Position numbers and translations under genes: made by a program | Notes under the pieces: generated by a model | What the model was told of the DNA's origin: nothing | The model's input: the letters and a program-made list of their open reading frames with translations, nothing else | Databases searched by the model: none | NCBI RefSeq assembly: GCF_004346095.1 | Contig: NZ_SLZV01000021.1 | Location: 1 to 64,000, forward strand | DNA: 64,000 bases | Direction of reading: 5' to 3' | Origin: Faecalimonas umbilicata | GTDB taxonomy: Bacteria; Bacillota; Clostridia; Lachnospirales; Lachnospiraceae | Part shown: positions 1 through 11,127 of the stretch, piece by piece | Position numbering within the stretch: the stretch's first letter is position 1 | Layout of the letters: every line of letters starts with the position of its first letter

Positions 1-90
1 GGACACCCTTGGTCTTGGCTGTATCCTTCCCACTACTAGGGCGGATTAGGAACTTTCATCCATTAGCGACGTGCGCCGCAAGGCGCACAC
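1..90 (-). mobile_element. 5' end of a group IIC intron (domain I start), cut by the window edge
   Basis: Read on the minus strand from position 90, the sequence starts GTGTGCG, matching the GUGYG 5' end of group II introns. A stem of GTGCGCC pairing with GGCGCAC follows at 71-88. The conserved block ending CAAGGGTGTCC falls at 1-11, at the same place as in the Oceanobacillus iheyensis group IIC intron as I recall it. The junction lies directly behind the T-tract of the efp terminator, the insertion site favoured by class IIC introns. Whether the intron-encoded reverse transcriptase is present cannot be seen. Confidence 0.82.
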
Positions 91-124
91 AAAAATAAGA
101 CTGTCACATATCTGCAACAGTCTT
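91..124 (-). terminator. Rho-independent terminator of efp
   Basis: On the minus strand AAGACTGT (117-124) pairs with ACAGTCTT (97-104), followed by ATTTTT at 91-96. The group IIC intron begins on the next base. Confidence 0.85.
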
Positions 125-169
125 ATCTGGTCTTCTGTGGTCGTTAAGCCACTGTCAATCTTATTTAAA

Positions 170-727
170 TTAAACTCTTGATAAATACTCTCCTGTACGA
201 GTATCAATCTTTAATACATCTCCCTGCTCTACGAACAATGGAACGTATACTGTAGCACCTGTCTCAACAACAGCTGGCTTTGTAGCTCCCTGTGCTGTAT
301 CTCCTTTGAATCCAGGCTCTGTATCTGTGATCTGAAGCTCTACAAATAACGGCGGCTCTACTGCAAATACATTTCCTTTGTGAGAACAGATTTTTACCAT
401 TTCATTTTCTTTTACGAATTTCAGAGAATCTCCAATCGCATCCTCATTTAACGCGATCTGCTCGTAATTCTCGACATCCATGAAATGATATAATTCACCA
501 TCTGTATATAAGTACTGCATGTCTTTTCTCTCGATGTGAGCTTTTGGGAATTTCTCAGTAGGTCTGAATGTCTTCTCTACCACACCCCCACTGATAATAT
601 TTTTTAATTTTGTTCTAACAAACGCCGCACCTTTACCTGGTTTTACATGCTGAAACTCCATAATCTGGAAAATATTTCCTTCAATTTCAACTGTTACACC
701 GTTTTTAAAATCTCCTGCTGAAATCAT
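170..727 (-). CDS. efp: Elongation factor P
   Basis: This 185-residue protein has the full bacterial EF-P length. EF-P binds the ribosome between the P and E sites and relieves stalling at polyproline stretches. The N-terminal KOW-like domain carries the loop [10 protein letters not shown], with Lys32 at the position that is post-translationally modified in many bacteria. Two OB-fold domains follow, ending in [12 protein letters not shown]. The start is set by AAGGAGG eight bases ahead of the ATG. The gene has its own terminator and is followed by the intron. No modification enzyme (EpmA/B or YmfI-like) is seen nearby. Confidence 0.97.
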   Translation of the reverse strand: MISAGDFKNGVTVEIEGNIFQIMEFQHVKPGKGAAFVRTKLKNIISGGVVEKTFRPTEKFPKAHIERKDMQYLYTDGELYHFMDVENYEQIALNEDAIGDSLKFVKENEMVKICSHKGNVFAVEPPLFVELQITDTEPGFKGDTAQGATKPAVVETGATVYVPLFVEQGDVLKIDTRTGEYLSRV

Positions 728-822
728 CTGTAATCCTCCTTAAATTATGCCCATGAAAGCAATTCTCATTCATTTGACTGTTTACCATTTTATAATACTT
801 CGCGAGTATTTTCAACCTTTTT

Positions 823-1335
823 TTACTTAAGAGTTGGCTTATTCTGCTTTTTCTTGTAAAAATGAAGCACAATCCGCTCCAGATACCGTTTCAAAACAAT
901 CTGAATCTCTTCTTTCGGATGCATCGGCTTCACTAAAATGTTGTGCATTCCTGCACGCTTTGCACCAAATACATCGGTAAATAACTGATCCCCCACAAAC
1001 AAAGAATTCTTTTCATCTGTCCCCATCAGTTCCATTGCTTTTCGATAATTCTTTGTGGACGGCTTGTGGGCATTGTAAATATAAGGCACCTGGATTTCCT
1101 CATTAAACATCTTCACCCTTGGTTCCTGATTATTTGAAATCAGACAACAAGAAAATCCAATCTCCTTCAGTCTTGCAAACAGCTTTTTGGCCCGCTCATC
1201 TGCCGGCGCACCGTGCGGCACTAACGTATTATCGATATCAAATAATACACCTCTGTACCCTTTTTCATATAATTCTTCAAACGGAATCACATATGTGGAT
1301 GCCACATATTCATCCGGAAAAAACATATCGAACAT
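823..1335 (-). CDS. YqeG-family HAD phosphatase
   Basis: A 170-residue HAD-superfamily protein of the YqeG (IIIA) type. The nucleophile motif DIDNTLV has Asp33 and Asp35. The SNN segment near residue 67 is motif II, and GDQLFTD near residue 115 is motif III/IV with the acidic metal ligands. There is no cap domain. In Firmicutes yqeG usually lies by the ribosome-assembly GTPase yqeH, which is not here, so the substrate is unknown. GGGGAGG ahead of the ATG supports the start. The C-terminus is basic (YKKKQNKP). Confidence 0.9.
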   Translation of the reverse strand: MFDMFFPDEYVASTYVIPFEELYEKGYRGVLFDIDNTLVPHGAPADERAKKLFARLKEIGFSCCLISNNQEPRVKMFNEEIQVPYIYNAHKPSTKNYRKAMELMGTDEKNSLFVGDQLFTDVFGAKRAGMHNILVKPMHPKEEIQIVLKRYLERIVLHFYKKKQNKPTLK

Positions 1336-1369
1336 CTTTTTCCTCCCCGTACCCTGTCTTTTTTCTATT

Positions 1370-2038
1370 TTATCGCATTGCTTTTTTTACATCTTTTTTA
1401 AATTCTTCCCATTTTTTCTCATGTTCAACATAGTAAAGCGGACATGCTTTTCCTGTCACATCATAATGACGGATCACATCCTCTTCCGTCAGTCCAAACT
1501 TCTGGCAAAGCCATGCAGTCAGTTCTACAACGGAACGATATGTCTTCCTGTTAAATTTACCAGTTTCATCGGGATGACAGCATTCAATGGAAACTGTATC
1601 GACATTTCTTGAATTAGACGCATATGCCATCTCCCACGTCGGAACACACTGGATAATCTCTCCTTCCAATCCGACAACAAAATGGCTGCTTACACTCGTT
1701 TCATGGCTATCTTTCAGTCCCTCAAAATAATCTCGGTTATTCTGTGCTGTAGAACCCGGATTTGCCGTATAATGGATCACAATCCCTCTGATTTTTTCCA
1801 CTTCCGTCCCTGGTCTGGAATATTCATTGACTGCGAGCAGCTGAACATCAATATCTGGTTTCCGCTCTTCAATTTCCTCTTGGCTAAGCTGTTCTGCCCT
1901 TCCGAAAAACCCGATTCCGCACGCTTTCATCAGACCTAACACTATACTCAAAGCAAAAACAATAATAATTCCTGCTGCAACTACTATGTGCTTTCTTTTT
2001 CTTCCTCTTCCATAATAATCTCTTTTTCTGTATCTCAT
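1370..2038 (-). CDS. Membrane-anchored N-acetylmuramoyl-L-alanine amidase (Amidase_2)
   Basis: This 222-residue protein starts with a basic stretch and one membrane segment (about residues 18-38), so the rest is probably outside the cell. The Amidase_2 zinc fold follows: IVIHYTANPG has the first zinc His, HFVVG the central strand, and HYDVTGKACP the last zinc His and Cys. It should cut the amide bond between muramic acid and the stem peptide. No cell-wall-binding repeats or spore-coat context are seen, so a role in growth, division or sporulation cannot be told apart. Confidence 0.9.
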   Translation of the reverse strand: MRYRKRDYYGRGRKRKHIVVAAGIIIVFALSIVLGLMKACGIGFFGRAEQLSQEEIEERKPDIDVQLLAVNEYSRPGTEVEKIRGIVIHYTANPGSTAQNNRDYFEGLKDSHETSVSSHFVVGLEGEIIQCVPTWEMAYASNSRNVDTVSIECCHPDETGKFNRKTYRSVVELTAWLCQKFGLTEEDVIRHYDVTGKACPLYYVEHEKKWEEFKKDVKKAMR

Positions 2039-2124
2039 GCTCTTTTATCCTTTTGATTCTCTTATCTCTATCTATTCTAGCACAAGATTTCCCTAAAAGA
2101 ATGAAGTTTTTCTTAAAATGTCGC

Positions 2125-2149
2125 AAAAGGACCGCCGTCTGGCAGTCCT
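2125..2149 (-). terminator. guaB terminator
   Basis: On the minus strand, AGGACTGCC, loop AGAC and GGCGGTCCT form a stem followed by TTTT, a few bases after the guaB stop codon. Confidence 0.8.
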
Positions 2150-2160
2150 CTCTTTATTTT

Positions 2161-3654
<1,494 letters not shown>

Positions 3655-3738
3655 TTAGTAACATTTCATCTTTACAGCACTTATAAGCATAACTTATTAA
3701 TACTATAAATAACTTTTGTCGTTTTATAAGGTATTGTT

Positions 3739-3767
3739 ATATTACAAAAAACCTGGCACAATGTCAA
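3739..3767 (-). promoter_or_regulatory. Sigma-A promoter of guaB
   Basis: On the minus strand TTGACA (3762-3767), a 17-base spacer and TAATAT (3739-3744). The leader to the ATG is about 115 bases and contains a small ATAAG/CTTAT inverted repeat. Confidence 0.8.
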
Positions 3768-3786
3768 GCTATAAATTGTTTTTTAT

Positions 3787-4275
3787 TTAGAGAATTACCT
3801 TTCTTGGCGCCAGCATTCGCATTCCTTCCAGAATTGTCTGATTTGGTTCAAAAATAATCTTCTCCTTCTGTCCGTTCTTTACTACCACCATTGTGTATGT
3901 CTTATGATCCGGATTCATCGTGCTGAAATTATGTGCCTTGATATTCTGAAATGCATTCAGTTCTGCTGACCCTGTAGGCGCAATCACTTCCAGTTCGCTG
4001 ACATTTGTTTGAAACACTCTCTTTCTCTTCTGCTTCGCCATGATCTTATCGATATCAAGATCCCCGTTGACATATAAATATTCAAATTCCAGGTCTAACT
4101 GCCGGAACAAAAAAATATCTGCCACTATCATAATTCCAAAGAAAAGAATCCCCAGCGGAAACAGAAAAAACGATAAAAGCGATACCACTGTAAGCGCGAT
4201 CAATGCAGCTTTTGCCACCATTGTACCCATTGATGCCTTTCTCTTGACAAGTTGTTCTGTGTAAAAATCACTCAT
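3787..4275 (-). CDS. Small membrane protein of unknown function (DUF6106-like)
   Basis: A 162-residue protein with two adjacent membrane segments at about residues 20-60 and a cytoplasm-like C-terminal part of about 100 residues. That part includes the basic stretch AKQKRKRVFQ. It resembles the small family I recall as DUF6106 in Lachnospiraceae, but this rests on memory. No catalytic motif can be seen. It stands alone between the groEL terminator and the guaB promoter. The start is placed at MSDFYTEQL. Confidence 0.7.
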   Translation of the reverse strand: MSDFYTEQLVKRKASMGTMVAKAALIALTVVSLLSFFLFPLGILFFGIMIVADIFLFRQLDLEFEYLYVNGDLDIDKIMAKQKRKRVFQTNVSELEVIAPTGSAELNAFQNIKAHNFSTMNPDHKTYTMVVVKNGQKEKIIFEPNQTILEGMRMLAPRKVIL

Positions 4276-4338
4276 CTTTGCTGTACCTCCATTTTTTACA
4301 TATATTTTTATTATATCACATTCTAAAAAACAGTAAAG

Positions 4339-4377
4339 AAAAAAAGATGAGTACCGGCCTATTCTCCGGTACTCATC
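4339..4377 (-). terminator. groESL terminator
   Basis: On the minus strand GATGAGTACCGG (4366-4377) pairs perfectly with CCGGTACTCATC (4346-4357), followed by seven T. Confidence 0.9.
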
Positions 4378-4391
4378 TGTCCTTTCAAAAT

Positions 4392-6074
<1,683 letters not shown>

Positions 6075-6099
6075 CTATTCTCTTTCTGTTGTTTTATTC

Positions 6100-6384
6100 C
6101 TATTCGATGATTGCAAGAATATCACTCTGTTTTACAATAATGTATTCCTCATCTTCTAAGGAAACTTCTGTACCGGCGTATTTTGAATAAATCACCTGAT
6201 TTCCGACAGCCACGTTCATCGTAACTTCTTTCCCATCAACTGTTCCGCCAGGTCCTACCGCTACAACTTCCGCCTGCTGTGGTTTCTCCTTTGACTGTCC
6301 CGGTAATACGATTCCGGATTTTGTTGTTTCTTCTGCGACTAATTGTTTCAATACGACTCTGTCACCTAATGGTACTAATTTCAT
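6100..6384 (-). CDS. groES: Co-chaperonin GroES (Hsp10)
   Basis: A 94-residue GroES that forms the heptameric lid of the GroEL cage. It starts MKLVPLGDRVVLK and has the mobile-loop region EETTKSGIVLPG around residues 18-29. It ends in VKQSDILAIIE. It is the first gene of the groES-groEL operon, with a good ribosome binding site (AAGGAGG) before the ATG. The leader holds the CIRCE operator. Confidence 0.99.
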   Translation of the reverse strand: MKLVPLGDRVVLKQLVAEETTKSGIVLPGQSKEKPQQAEVVAVGPGGTVDGKEVTMNVAVGNQVIYSKYAGTEVSLEDEEYIIVKQSDILAIIE

Positions 6385-6488
6385 GTAAATTCCTCCTTAT
6401 ACTACCGCAATTTCAAGGTCTGTGCGAAAGCCTCAAAAGCTTTCCGCCCCACACAGTCTATCTGTACGGGGTGTCTGCGCCGCCTTTA

Positions 6489-6515
6489 TTAGCACTCATT
6501 TTATTCGAGTGCTAA
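6489..6515 (-). promoter_or_regulatory. CIRCE operator (HrcA site) of groESL
   Basis: TTAGCACTC at 6489-6497, nine bases, then GAGTGCTAA at 6507-6515: a perfect match to the CIRCE consensus. It lies just behind the promoter, where HrcA represses transcription until heat shock. hrcA itself is not in the window. Confidence 0.97.
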
Positions 6516-6529
6516 TTTGCTTTACTAAT

Positions 6530-6558
6530 AAAATAGCACTATGTTTTTCATTTGTCAA
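6530..6558 (-). promoter_or_regulatory. Sigma-A promoter of groESL
   Basis: On the minus strand TTGACA (6553-6558), 17 bases, TATTTT (6530-6535). The -35 box begins two bases after the stop codon of the upstream small gene. Confidence 0.75.
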
Positions 6559-6559
6559 C

Positions 6560-6865
6560 TCAGTTTATATTTATTTTATAAAATCCATTTTCAATTTGAA
6601 GAATCAGAATATTTCCGCTTTTTCCAAGGAATCTCTCTCTCACTCTTCCAACGCATTCTTCTGCCTCTTCTCCCAAAAAAACCGTGCAGCGATACGATAC
6701 ATCCAGCGAAATTTTTGAAAGATCTGTCTCCTCCAGATTCAAATATATGCACTCTGTCTTCGGATCATACATCAAAATGATTCCTTCATAGCTGTTCTCA
6801 CTTTTTTCTTCCTTTGTTCCGATCAGTTCTTCCATCGATATTTTCGCTCTGCAATTTTCAAACAT
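6560..6865 (-). CDS. Small conserved-looking protein of unknown function
   Basis: A 101-residue soluble protein with no signal peptide or membrane segment. It alternates hydrophobic and charged residues in a way that suggests a beta-rich fold (for example YEGIILMYDP, ECIYLNLEE, ILILQIENGF). I do not recognise the family; a PilZ- or OB-like barrel is only a guess. It lies between codY and groES. No terminator separates it from the groES promoter, so readthrough into groESL is possible. Confidence 0.6.
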   Translation of the reverse strand: MFENCRAKISMEELIGTKEEKSENSYEGIILMYDPKTECIYLNLEETDLSKISLDVSYRCTVFLGEEAEECVGRVRERFLGKSGNILILQIENGFYKININ

Positions 6866-6899
6866 TATCTTTGCCCCTTTCCTGTCACAATCAGCGAAA

Positions 6900-6925
6900 G
6901 GGTATCAGTTCTGCCTCTGATACCC
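6900..6925. terminator. Hairpin behind codY
   Basis: GGGTATCAG (6900-6908) pairs with CTGATACCC (6917-6925). The T-tract is strong on the plus strand (TTTTTTC) but poor on the minus strand, where codY ends, so it may be a weak codY terminator. Confidence 0.55.
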
Positions 6926-6932
6926 TTTTTTC

Positions 6933-7721
6933 TTATTCTCTATGCTTTGTATCTTTTTTCAAATTTTCCAGTTCTTTGAAAACAAAATCGTTGATGACAC
7001 GAATATAAGTTCCTTTCATACCGGAAGAACGAGATTCGATCACTCCTGCGCTCTCAAACTTACGAAGTGCATTTACGATCACAGAACGGGTAATTCCTAC
7101 ACGGTCCGCAATTTTACTTGCCACAAGAATTCCTTCTGTTCCCTCCAGTTCATCAAAGATATGGATGATCGCCTCCATCTCCGAGAAGGAAAGAGTGCTG
7201 ATCGCCGACTTGACAATCTGCTCTTTTCTGACCTCTTCTGCACTTTCTTCATTGACCGCGCGAAGCATCTCTAATCCTACAACAGTTGTTCCATACTCAC
7301 TCAGAATAATATCATCGATCTCGTATAAAGAATCTCTCTTATAGATGAACAACGTTCCCAGTCTTTCATCTGCAATATTGATCGGCGTGATGATCGCCTG
7401 ATAATTTCTTACATGTTCTGGTGAAAATCCAAGTGTCTGAAGATTCACATTTTCCTTTGTAGAAAGAATGCTTAACAATCTCTCATTTAACATCTCATCA
7501 ATGTGTCCTCCGACCTCATTTGTAATCAGCTCCTGTATTTCATCGACTCCTTCGCATTTACTGATTCCAAGCACTTTTCCTTTTTTACTCACAACAAATA
7601 CGTTAGAATTAAGAATCTCTGTCAACACTTCACAAATGTCATTGAATACAACTTTGCTTGAATTGTTATTGTGCAGAAGTTTATTAATTTTTCTTGTCTT
7701 GTCTAATAACTGTACGCTCAT
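6933..7721 (-). CDS. codY: GTP- and branched-chain-amino-acid-sensing repressor CodY
   Basis: The 262 residues match CodY. The N-terminal GAF domain (about 1-155) binds Ile/Val/Leu. The C-terminal winged helix (about 180-255) has the recognition segment ADRVGITRSVIVNALRKF. It represses nutrient-scavenging genes when GTP and branched-chain amino acids are plentiful. The order comM-dprA-topA-codY on one strand is typical of Lachnospiraceae. Two promoters precede it and one overlaps a CodY-like box, so it may repress itself. Confidence 0.98.
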   Translation of the reverse strand: MSVQLLDKTRKINKLLHNNNSSKVVFNDICEVLTEILNSNVFVVSKKGKVLGISKCEGVDEIQELITNEVGGHIDEMLNERLLSILSTKENVNLQTLGFSPEHVRNYQAIITPINIADERLGTLFIYKRDSLYEIDDIILSEYGTTVVGLEMLRAVNEESAEEVRKEQIVKSAISTLSFSEMEAIIHIFDELEGTEGILVASKIADRVGITRSVIVNALRKFESAGVIESRSSGMKGTYIRVINDFVFKELENLKKDTKHRE

Positions 7722-7775
7722 TTATTCGCCTCCGTTCACGACGTCCATCGTCTGTCTATTTTACTGCTTTTGTTT

Positions 7776-7805
7776 ATTGTAGCAAATATATCCACAAAAC
7801 GTCAA
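7776..7805 (-). promoter_or_regulatory. codY promoter, proximal
   Basis: On the minus strand TTGACG (7800-7805), 18 bases, TACAAT (7776-7781). Confidence 0.65.
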
Positions 7806-7823
7806 AACTCTTTTCACACGTCT

Positions 7824-7852
7824 ATATTATCACGCATTTTCAAAAAATTCAA
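7824..7852 (-). promoter_or_regulatory. codY promoter, distal, overlapping a CodY-like box
   Basis: On the minus strand TTGAAT (7847-7852), 17 bases, TAATAT (7824-7829). Inside it, 7835-7849 reads AATTTTTTGAAAATG, which matches the CodY consensus AATTTTCWGAAAATT at 13 of 15 positions. Self-repression is inferred. Confidence 0.65.
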
Positions 7853-7862
7853 CGGATTTTTT

Positions 7863-9935
7863 CTAATTCTTTTTGTTATTTCTGACATATCCACATTTTT
7901 CATCTGCACAGACAAGCTTATTTCCTTTTTCGATCATATATCCGCCACATTCCGGACATTTTTCCTTAGATGGCTTCTGCCATGACATAAATTCGCATTC
8001 CGGATTGTCCTCACATCCATAATACTTCCGACCTTTTTTTGTTTTGCGCAGTACAACTTCTTTTCCACAGAGCGGACATGGGACACCGATTTTTTCCAAA
8101 TAAGGCTTTGTATTTCTGCATTCCGGGAATCCCGGGCATGCAAGGAATCTTCCATGTGGACCATACTTGATCACCATATTTCTTCCGCATTCCTCACAGA
8201 TAACGTCAGTCACCTCATCCTCGATCTTAACACTCTCCAATTCTTTCTCTGCTACTTTTACAGCCTCATCAAGATCCGGATAGAAGTTGCGGATCACAGA
8301 CTTCCATTCCACTTTTCCTTCCTCAACCATATCAAGCAGCCCTTCCATATTGGCAGTAAAGTTCACATCAACAATACTTGGGAATGATTGTTTCATCATG
8401 TTATTTACAACTTCTCCAAGTTCGGTCAGATAGAGGTTCTTATTTTCTTTCGAAACATATCGTCTTGCGATGATTGTAGAGATTGTCGGTGCATACGTAC
8501 TCGGCCGTCCAATCCCCAGTTCTTCCAGTGTCTTTACCAGTGCTGCTTCTGTATAGTGTGCCGGCGGCTGTGTAAAATGCTGTTTTTCTTCCAACGCTTC
8601 TTTTGTCAGAACAGAATCTTGATCCAATCCTTTCACAAGCAGATTGCTCGCCATCTTTTCTTCGTCTGACTCCACATAAGCGATGCGGAATCCTTCAAAC
8701 ACAACTTTTGAAGTTGATACTGAAAATTGATATGCTCCCGCGCCAATTTTTACAGAAGTAGATTCAAATTTCGCCGGCTGCATCCTGCTTGCTGCAAACC
8801 GCTTCCAGATCAACTGATACAAACGAAACTGATCTCTTGTCAGAGATTCTTTCACAGAAGCCGGTGTCCTGCTAAGATCTGTCGGTCGAATCGCCTCGTG
8901 GGCATCCTGAATCTTTTTCTCAGAAGCTTTCTTCTTTTCTCCCTCTGCCACAAAATTTTCTCCATAAACTTCTCGGATATATTCTCTTGCCGCTGCATCT
9001 GCCTCATCCGAAATTCTTGTGGAATCCGTACGGAGGTATGTGATAATACCAATCGTACCACTGCCTTTGATATCAACTCCCTCGTACAATTGCTGCGCAA
9101 TCCGCATCGTCTTCTGCGTAGCAAAGTTCAGTACCTTTGACGCTTCCTGCTGCAGTGTACTTGTCGTAAACGGAAGTGGCGCTTTCTTCAGACGCTCACT
9201 TACTTTCACTTCATCTACAAAGAATTTTTCGTGCTCAATTTCACGGACAATCTGATCCATCTCTTCTTTCGAATGAATGGTCATTTTTTTCTTATCTTTC
9301 CCGTAGAAACTTGCCACAAGCGGCTTTTTCTCACCTTCAACATGGATCGTTGCATCAAGTGTCCAGTATTCTTCCGGAATAAATGCATCAATTTCTTCTT
9401 CACGATCAGCAATAATGCGAAGCGCCACAGACTGTACTCTCCCTGCACTTAATCCCCTCTTTACTTTCGCCCAAAGCAGCGGACTGATCTTGTACCCTAC
9501 CATCCGGTCTAACGCACGCCTTGCCTGCTGTGCATCAACCAGGTTCATATTGATCTCCCGCGCATCTTTGATAGACGCCTTCACCGCATTCTTCGTGATC
9601 TCATTGAAGCTGATACGGTACACTTTCTTTCCTTCCAGCTTCAGTGCTACATACAAATGCCACGAAATTGCCTCTCCCTCACGGTCAGGGTCAGTTGCGA
9701 GATAAATTTTATCTGCCTTCTTCACTTCTTTTCTAAGATTCGCAAGAATATCTCCTTTCCCGCGGATTGTAATGTATTTAGGCTCAAAATCATTTTCTAC
9801 ATCAATTCCAAGCTGGCTCTTTGGCAGATCTCTCACATGTCCCTGGGATGCTGTCACAACATAATTACTTCCCAGAAATTTTTTAATTGTCTTAACTTTT
9901 GCAGGCGATTCTACAATCACAAGATAACGTGCCAT
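7863..9935 (-). CDS. topA: DNA topoisomerase I
   Basis: A 690-residue type IA topoisomerase that relaxes negative supercoils. It starts with the TOPRIM domain (MARYLVIVESPAKVKTI, then the DPDREGE acidic motif). The active Tyr is in ITYLRTDSTR near residue 300. The C-terminus has three zinc-ribbon repeats: CEEC...CPGFPEC, CPLC...CEDNPEC and CPEC...CADEKC. It follows dprA with a 46-base gap, in one likely transcript with comM and dprA. Confidence 0.98.
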   Translation of the reverse strand: MARYLVIVESPAKVKTIKKFLGSNYVVTASQGHVRDLPKSQLGIDVENDFEPKYITIRGKGDILANLRKEVKKADKIYLATDPDREGEAISWHLYVALKLEGKKVYRISFNEITKNAVKASIKDAREINMNLVDAQQARRALDRMVGYKISPLLWAKVKRGLSAGRVQSVALRIIADREEEIDAFIPEEYWTLDATIHVEGEKKPLVASFYGKDKKKMTIHSKEEMDQIVREIEHEKFFVDEVKVSERLKKAPLPFTTSTLQQEASKVLNFATQKTMRIAQQLYEGVDIKGSGTIGIITYLRTDSTRISDEADAAAREYIREVYGENFVAEGEKKKASEKKIQDAHEAIRPTDLSRTPASVKESLTRDQFRLYQLIWKRFAASRMQPAKFESTSVKIGAGAYQFSVSTSKVVFEGFRIAYVESDEEKMASNLLVKGLDQDSVLTKEALEEKQHFTQPPAHYTEAALVKTLEELGIGRPSTYAPTISTIIARRYVSKENKNLYLTELGEVVNNMMKQSFPSIVDVNFTANMEGLLDMVEEGKVEWKSVIRNFYPDLDEAVKVAEKELESVKIEDEVTDVICEECGRNMVIKYGPHGRFLACPGFPECRNTKPYLEKIGVPCPLCGKEVVLRKTKKGRKYYGCEDNPECEFMSWQKPSKEKCPECGGYMIEKGNKLVCADEKCGYVRNNKKN

Positions 9936-9981
9936 AAACTACTCCTTTATTTCTGTCCCTTTATTTCGATTTCTTTTCTTT

Positions 9982-11112
9982 CTACCAATTTCCTCTCACA
10001 TAGTATCCTTTGGAAATTTCTTTGATCTTTCCATTCATTTCCAAAGAAACAAGCTGCCTCATCAGCTCTGGAATCGACAGCTTTGTTTCCGCCAGTATCT
10101 GGCCGATACTCTTCGGGTTCAAATCGAGACAACTATACACTATATTCTGTTCAGTTTCAAGTATTATTTTTGTTTCTGTCAAATTCTTCACAAAATTTCC
10201 ACAAATATTCAGTTCCTCTAAAAGCTCTTCCGGTGATAAAATAATCCCCGCTCCCTGCTTGATCAGACGGTTGCAGCCTCTGCTCAATTGGCTGTCCACA
10301 CTGCCCGGAAGTGCATATACATCTTTCCCCTGCTCCAGCGCCATATCAGCTGTAATCAGCGACCCGCTCCGTTCTCTCGCCTCAATGATGATCACCACAT
10401 CTGCCAACCCACTGATCAACCGGTTTCTCGCCGGAAAATACTGTGCAAGCGGCGGACTCCCCGGTTGTTGTTCTGACAAAATTCCTCCATATTTTTTTAA
10501 ATCTTCATAGAGTCCTCGATTCTCTTTTGGATAGCAAATATCCACACCGCTTCCAAGAATACCAAATGTTCCTCCGCTTCCGTGGATTGCCCCTCTTTGA
10601 CCTGCTGCGTCGATTCCTCTTGCCATCCCACTGATCACAGAAATCCCCGCTTCACTCAATATTTTTCCAATCTTTCTTGCATAAGTTTCCCCATAATACG
10701 TACAGTTTCTGGCGCCGACAATTGCCGCAGTCCTTCTTCCCTTTTCCGGAAGTTTTCCCATCACATAGAGCGCATAAGGCGGTGAAGAAATGTTCCTTAA
10801 TCTGTCCGGGTATTTTTCCTGTTCATATGTGACAAGCGCAATCCCTTTTTTTTGCCATTCTGCAACAATTTCTTTGCTCCATCGCCGTTTTCCTTCTTGT
10901 ATGATCTGCGTGATCGTCTCCGCCTTTCCCTCCGTCCACTTCTCTTTTAACCTCTTCTTCAGTGCTGTTTCTTCTATATAATATAGCGTTTTTTTTTGAG
11001 GAAATTCCTTTGTCAGCTGTATTTTTTCCCTGTTTCCGATTCCCTTTAATCCCGCAAACCAAAAACGGAATAGTTCATCTTGTTCTATCTGATTCTCTCT
11101 TTGTTTTTCCAC
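9982..11112 (-). CDS. dprA: DNA-processing protein DprA
   Basis: A 376-residue DprA/Smf protein that loads RecA on incoming single-stranded DNA during transformation. The Rossmann-like core includes AIVGARNCTYYG, SGMARGIDAAGQRGAI and ARERSGSLITADMALEQG at about residues 130-265. A C-terminal winged helix (about 310-370) follows. The start is GTG, chosen because GGAGG lies six bases ahead. It sits 15 bases behind comM and ahead of topA. Confidence 0.96.
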   Translation of the reverse strand: MEKQRENQIEQDELFRFWFAGLKGIGNREKIQLTKEFPQKKTLYYIEETALKKRLKEKWTEGKAETITQIIQEGKRRWSKEIVAEWQKKGIALVTYEQEKYPDRLRNISSPPYALYVMGKLPEKGRRTAAIVGARNCTYYGETYARKIGKILSEAGISVISGMARGIDAAGQRGAIHGSGGTFGILGSGVDICYPKENRGLYEDLKKYGGILSEQQPGSPPLAQYFPARNRLISGLADVVIIIEARERSGSLITADMALEQGKDVYALPGSVDSQLSRGCNRLIKQGAGIILSPEELLEELNICGNFVKNLTETKIILETEQNIVYSCLDLNPKSIGQILAETKLSIPELMRQLVSLEMNGKIKEISKGYYVRGNW

Positions 11113-11127
11113 ATTATTCCTCCACCC

